Below, one piece after another: positions 62,972 to 64,000 of a stretch of 64,000 nt of DNA (the stretch's first letter is position 1; each line of letters opens with the position of its first letter). This DNA is from Stachybotrys elegans (taxonomy: Eukaryota; Ascomycota; Sordariomycetes; Hypocreales; Stachybotryaceae). Location of the stretch: NCBI GenBank assembly GCA_020746835.1, contig JAGPNK010000005.1, forward strand, positions 2,356,001-2,420,000. The letters are read 5' to 3'. The notes under the pieces were generated by a model. It was not told where the DNA came from and searched no databases. It worked only from the letters and a program-made list of their open reading frames with translations. The position numbers and the translations under genes were made by a program.

Positions 62972-64000
62972 TCAAGGGAGCTGCCCGGTAATCGCAAATT
63001 TCAAGAGTGACCAAGCGTTTGAGAAGTTGCTCCGATAACGATAGCAAAAGAAGGCCGCAGCCGCCACAAATGGACTGGCCACCAACGTGGAAAAAGTACG
63101 AAGTAGTACTTTTCCTTGATGCTCGCTCTTTCTGACCACCTCCGAGTATGCTTCGTTGCTGAAGCTAATTCTTGCGTACTTGGTCTGCCACCCGAGTCCT
63201 GGGAAGTTGACACTCATAAACTCCTCGAGGAACTTCCGGAGGCGGTATCTCTTGGACAAGACCGAGGATCTCATCTCTACATAATTTTGGAGTGCGAGCT
63301 CGTTGATTGTATGGGCATCAATTGACCGCACTGCCGAGTATTCAGCAAGCGCCTGTGCTCGTTGCATGGACAAGGCTGCGGCGTCCTTGGCCACTGATAG
63401 CTCCGCTGTTGGGTCGTTTGACTCATTCATCTGCGAGTGCTTGTCAAGAATCGAAAAGAGAATTCGTACATCCTCCATTCCAGCGTTCATGCCCTGCCCA
63501 TAGAACGGAACCATGGCATGCGCCGCATCGCCAATGATGACCCCGGATGATTCGTAGTGGTATGGGCTGCACTTCAGACTGATCAGCGGCAGGTGGGGGT
63601 TCGACTTGAACGAGGCGAGAAGTTCTTTAGCTGGAATGAGCTGCGTAACACCTGGGAAGTGCTGATCAAAGAAGGCTGGCAGCTGTTCTGGGTTCTTTTC
63701 GAGTTCTGCAACCTGCTGACTTGGGAGAAACAAGGTGCAAGTGAATGAGCCGTCCTTTGAGGTGGGTGTCAGTATAAGCGTAAGTGTTTTGACATGGTTG
63801 GGCGGGACTCACATCGCTCGGGATTGCTATGAACATAAAGTCCTTTCCAGGCCAAATATGGAGGTGGTTTGGTGAGATGCGGAACTTTGCTGAAGGACCG
63901 AGGCTACGTTCCGAACGTGGACGTGGTTCGATGCGAAACTCACACCAGAGTGTATCGACATACTCCTGTGCATAATTCACTCTGGCAAACTTCATCAGGT
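62972..64000 (-). CDS. BNA4: Kynurenine 3-monooxygenase, 5' part outside the window
   Basis: Two exons are visible: 63813 to the window edge, and 62972-63754. The enzyme uses FAD and NADPH to hydroxylate kynurenine at the outer mitochondrial membrane, in the route from tryptophan to NAD. The visible part starts mid-protein and includes [20 protein letters not shown], then [10 protein letters not shown] after the splice, the late FAD-binding motif [18 protein letters not shown], and a C-terminal hydrophobic segment that anchors fungal and animal forms in the membrane. The N-terminal GxGxxG nucleotide-binding motif must lie beyond position 64000, so it is partial at the 5' end only. The 58-nt intron has a GTGAGT donor. 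Confidence 0.93.

Overview
The window is nuclear DNA of a filamentous ascomycete. Genes are compact, split by short introns (50-152 nt) with GT..AG ends and CTAAC-like branch sites, and lie on both strands with no operons. Gene content (class I myosin, RIC8, RIF1, homoisocitrate dehydrogenase of the aminoadipate lysine pathway, kynurenine 3-monooxygenase, class II DAHP synthase) and protein sequence style point to Sordariomycetes, probably Hypocreales. The genus is not resolved. I joined exons by hand, and reading-frame closure was checked arithmetically for every multi-exon model except the edge-truncated BNA4.

Layout. 0.9-4.6 kb: class I myosin (+). 5.1-6.4 kb: PFA4-type palmitoyltransferase (-), divergent from a membrane-anchored GT90/CAP10 glycosyltransferase (6.9-10.1 kb, +). 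10.1-15.3 kb: a gene-free, microsatellite-rich stretch ending in a pyrimidine-rich leader. 15.3-17.3 kb: a protein joining half of a zinc-cluster motif to a caspase-like fold without its catalytic dyad (+). 18.2-21.8 kb: AT-hook/KEN-box/BRCT protein (+). 22.6-23.0 kb: HYPK homologue with an apparent one-base frameshift (-), divergent from class II DAHP synthase (23.5-25.0 kb, +). 25.5-26.1 kb: small, probably myristoylated protein (+). 26.6-27.7 kb: glucose-6-phosphate 1-epimerase (-). 28.7-30.5 kb: MFS sugar transporter (-). 32.4-37.7 kb: RIF1 (-), divergent from RIC8 (39.0-40.7 kb, +). 41.2-42.0 kb: chromodomain protein (+). 42.5-44.8 kb: NOG2 (-), divergent from a mitochondrial mS26-like protein (45.3-46.2 kb, +). 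46.6-50.0 kb: ADP1-like ABCG transporter (-). 51.8-53.3 kb: GPI-type aspartyl protease (+). 53.9-56.4 kb: mitochondrial EF-G1 (+). 56.8-58.0 kb: homoisocitrate dehydrogenase (-). 59.5-61.5 kb: disordered protein (+). 61.9-62.4 kb: mitochondrial uS8 (-). 63.0 kb to the end: kynurenine 3-monooxygenase, 5' end cut off (-).

The genes are mostly housekeeping: cytoskeleton and membrane traffic (MYO1, PFA4), chromatin and replication (RIF1, BRCT protein, chromodomain protein), translation (NOG2, MEF1, uS8m, HYPK), amino-acid and NAD metabolism (DAHPS, LYS12, BNA4), and surface or uptake (GT90, transporter, ADP1, yapsin). I see no secondary-metabolite cluster, transposon, rRNA or tRNA. The least ordinary locus is the catalytically dead caspase-like protein at 15.3-17.3 kb with its unusually long upstream region.
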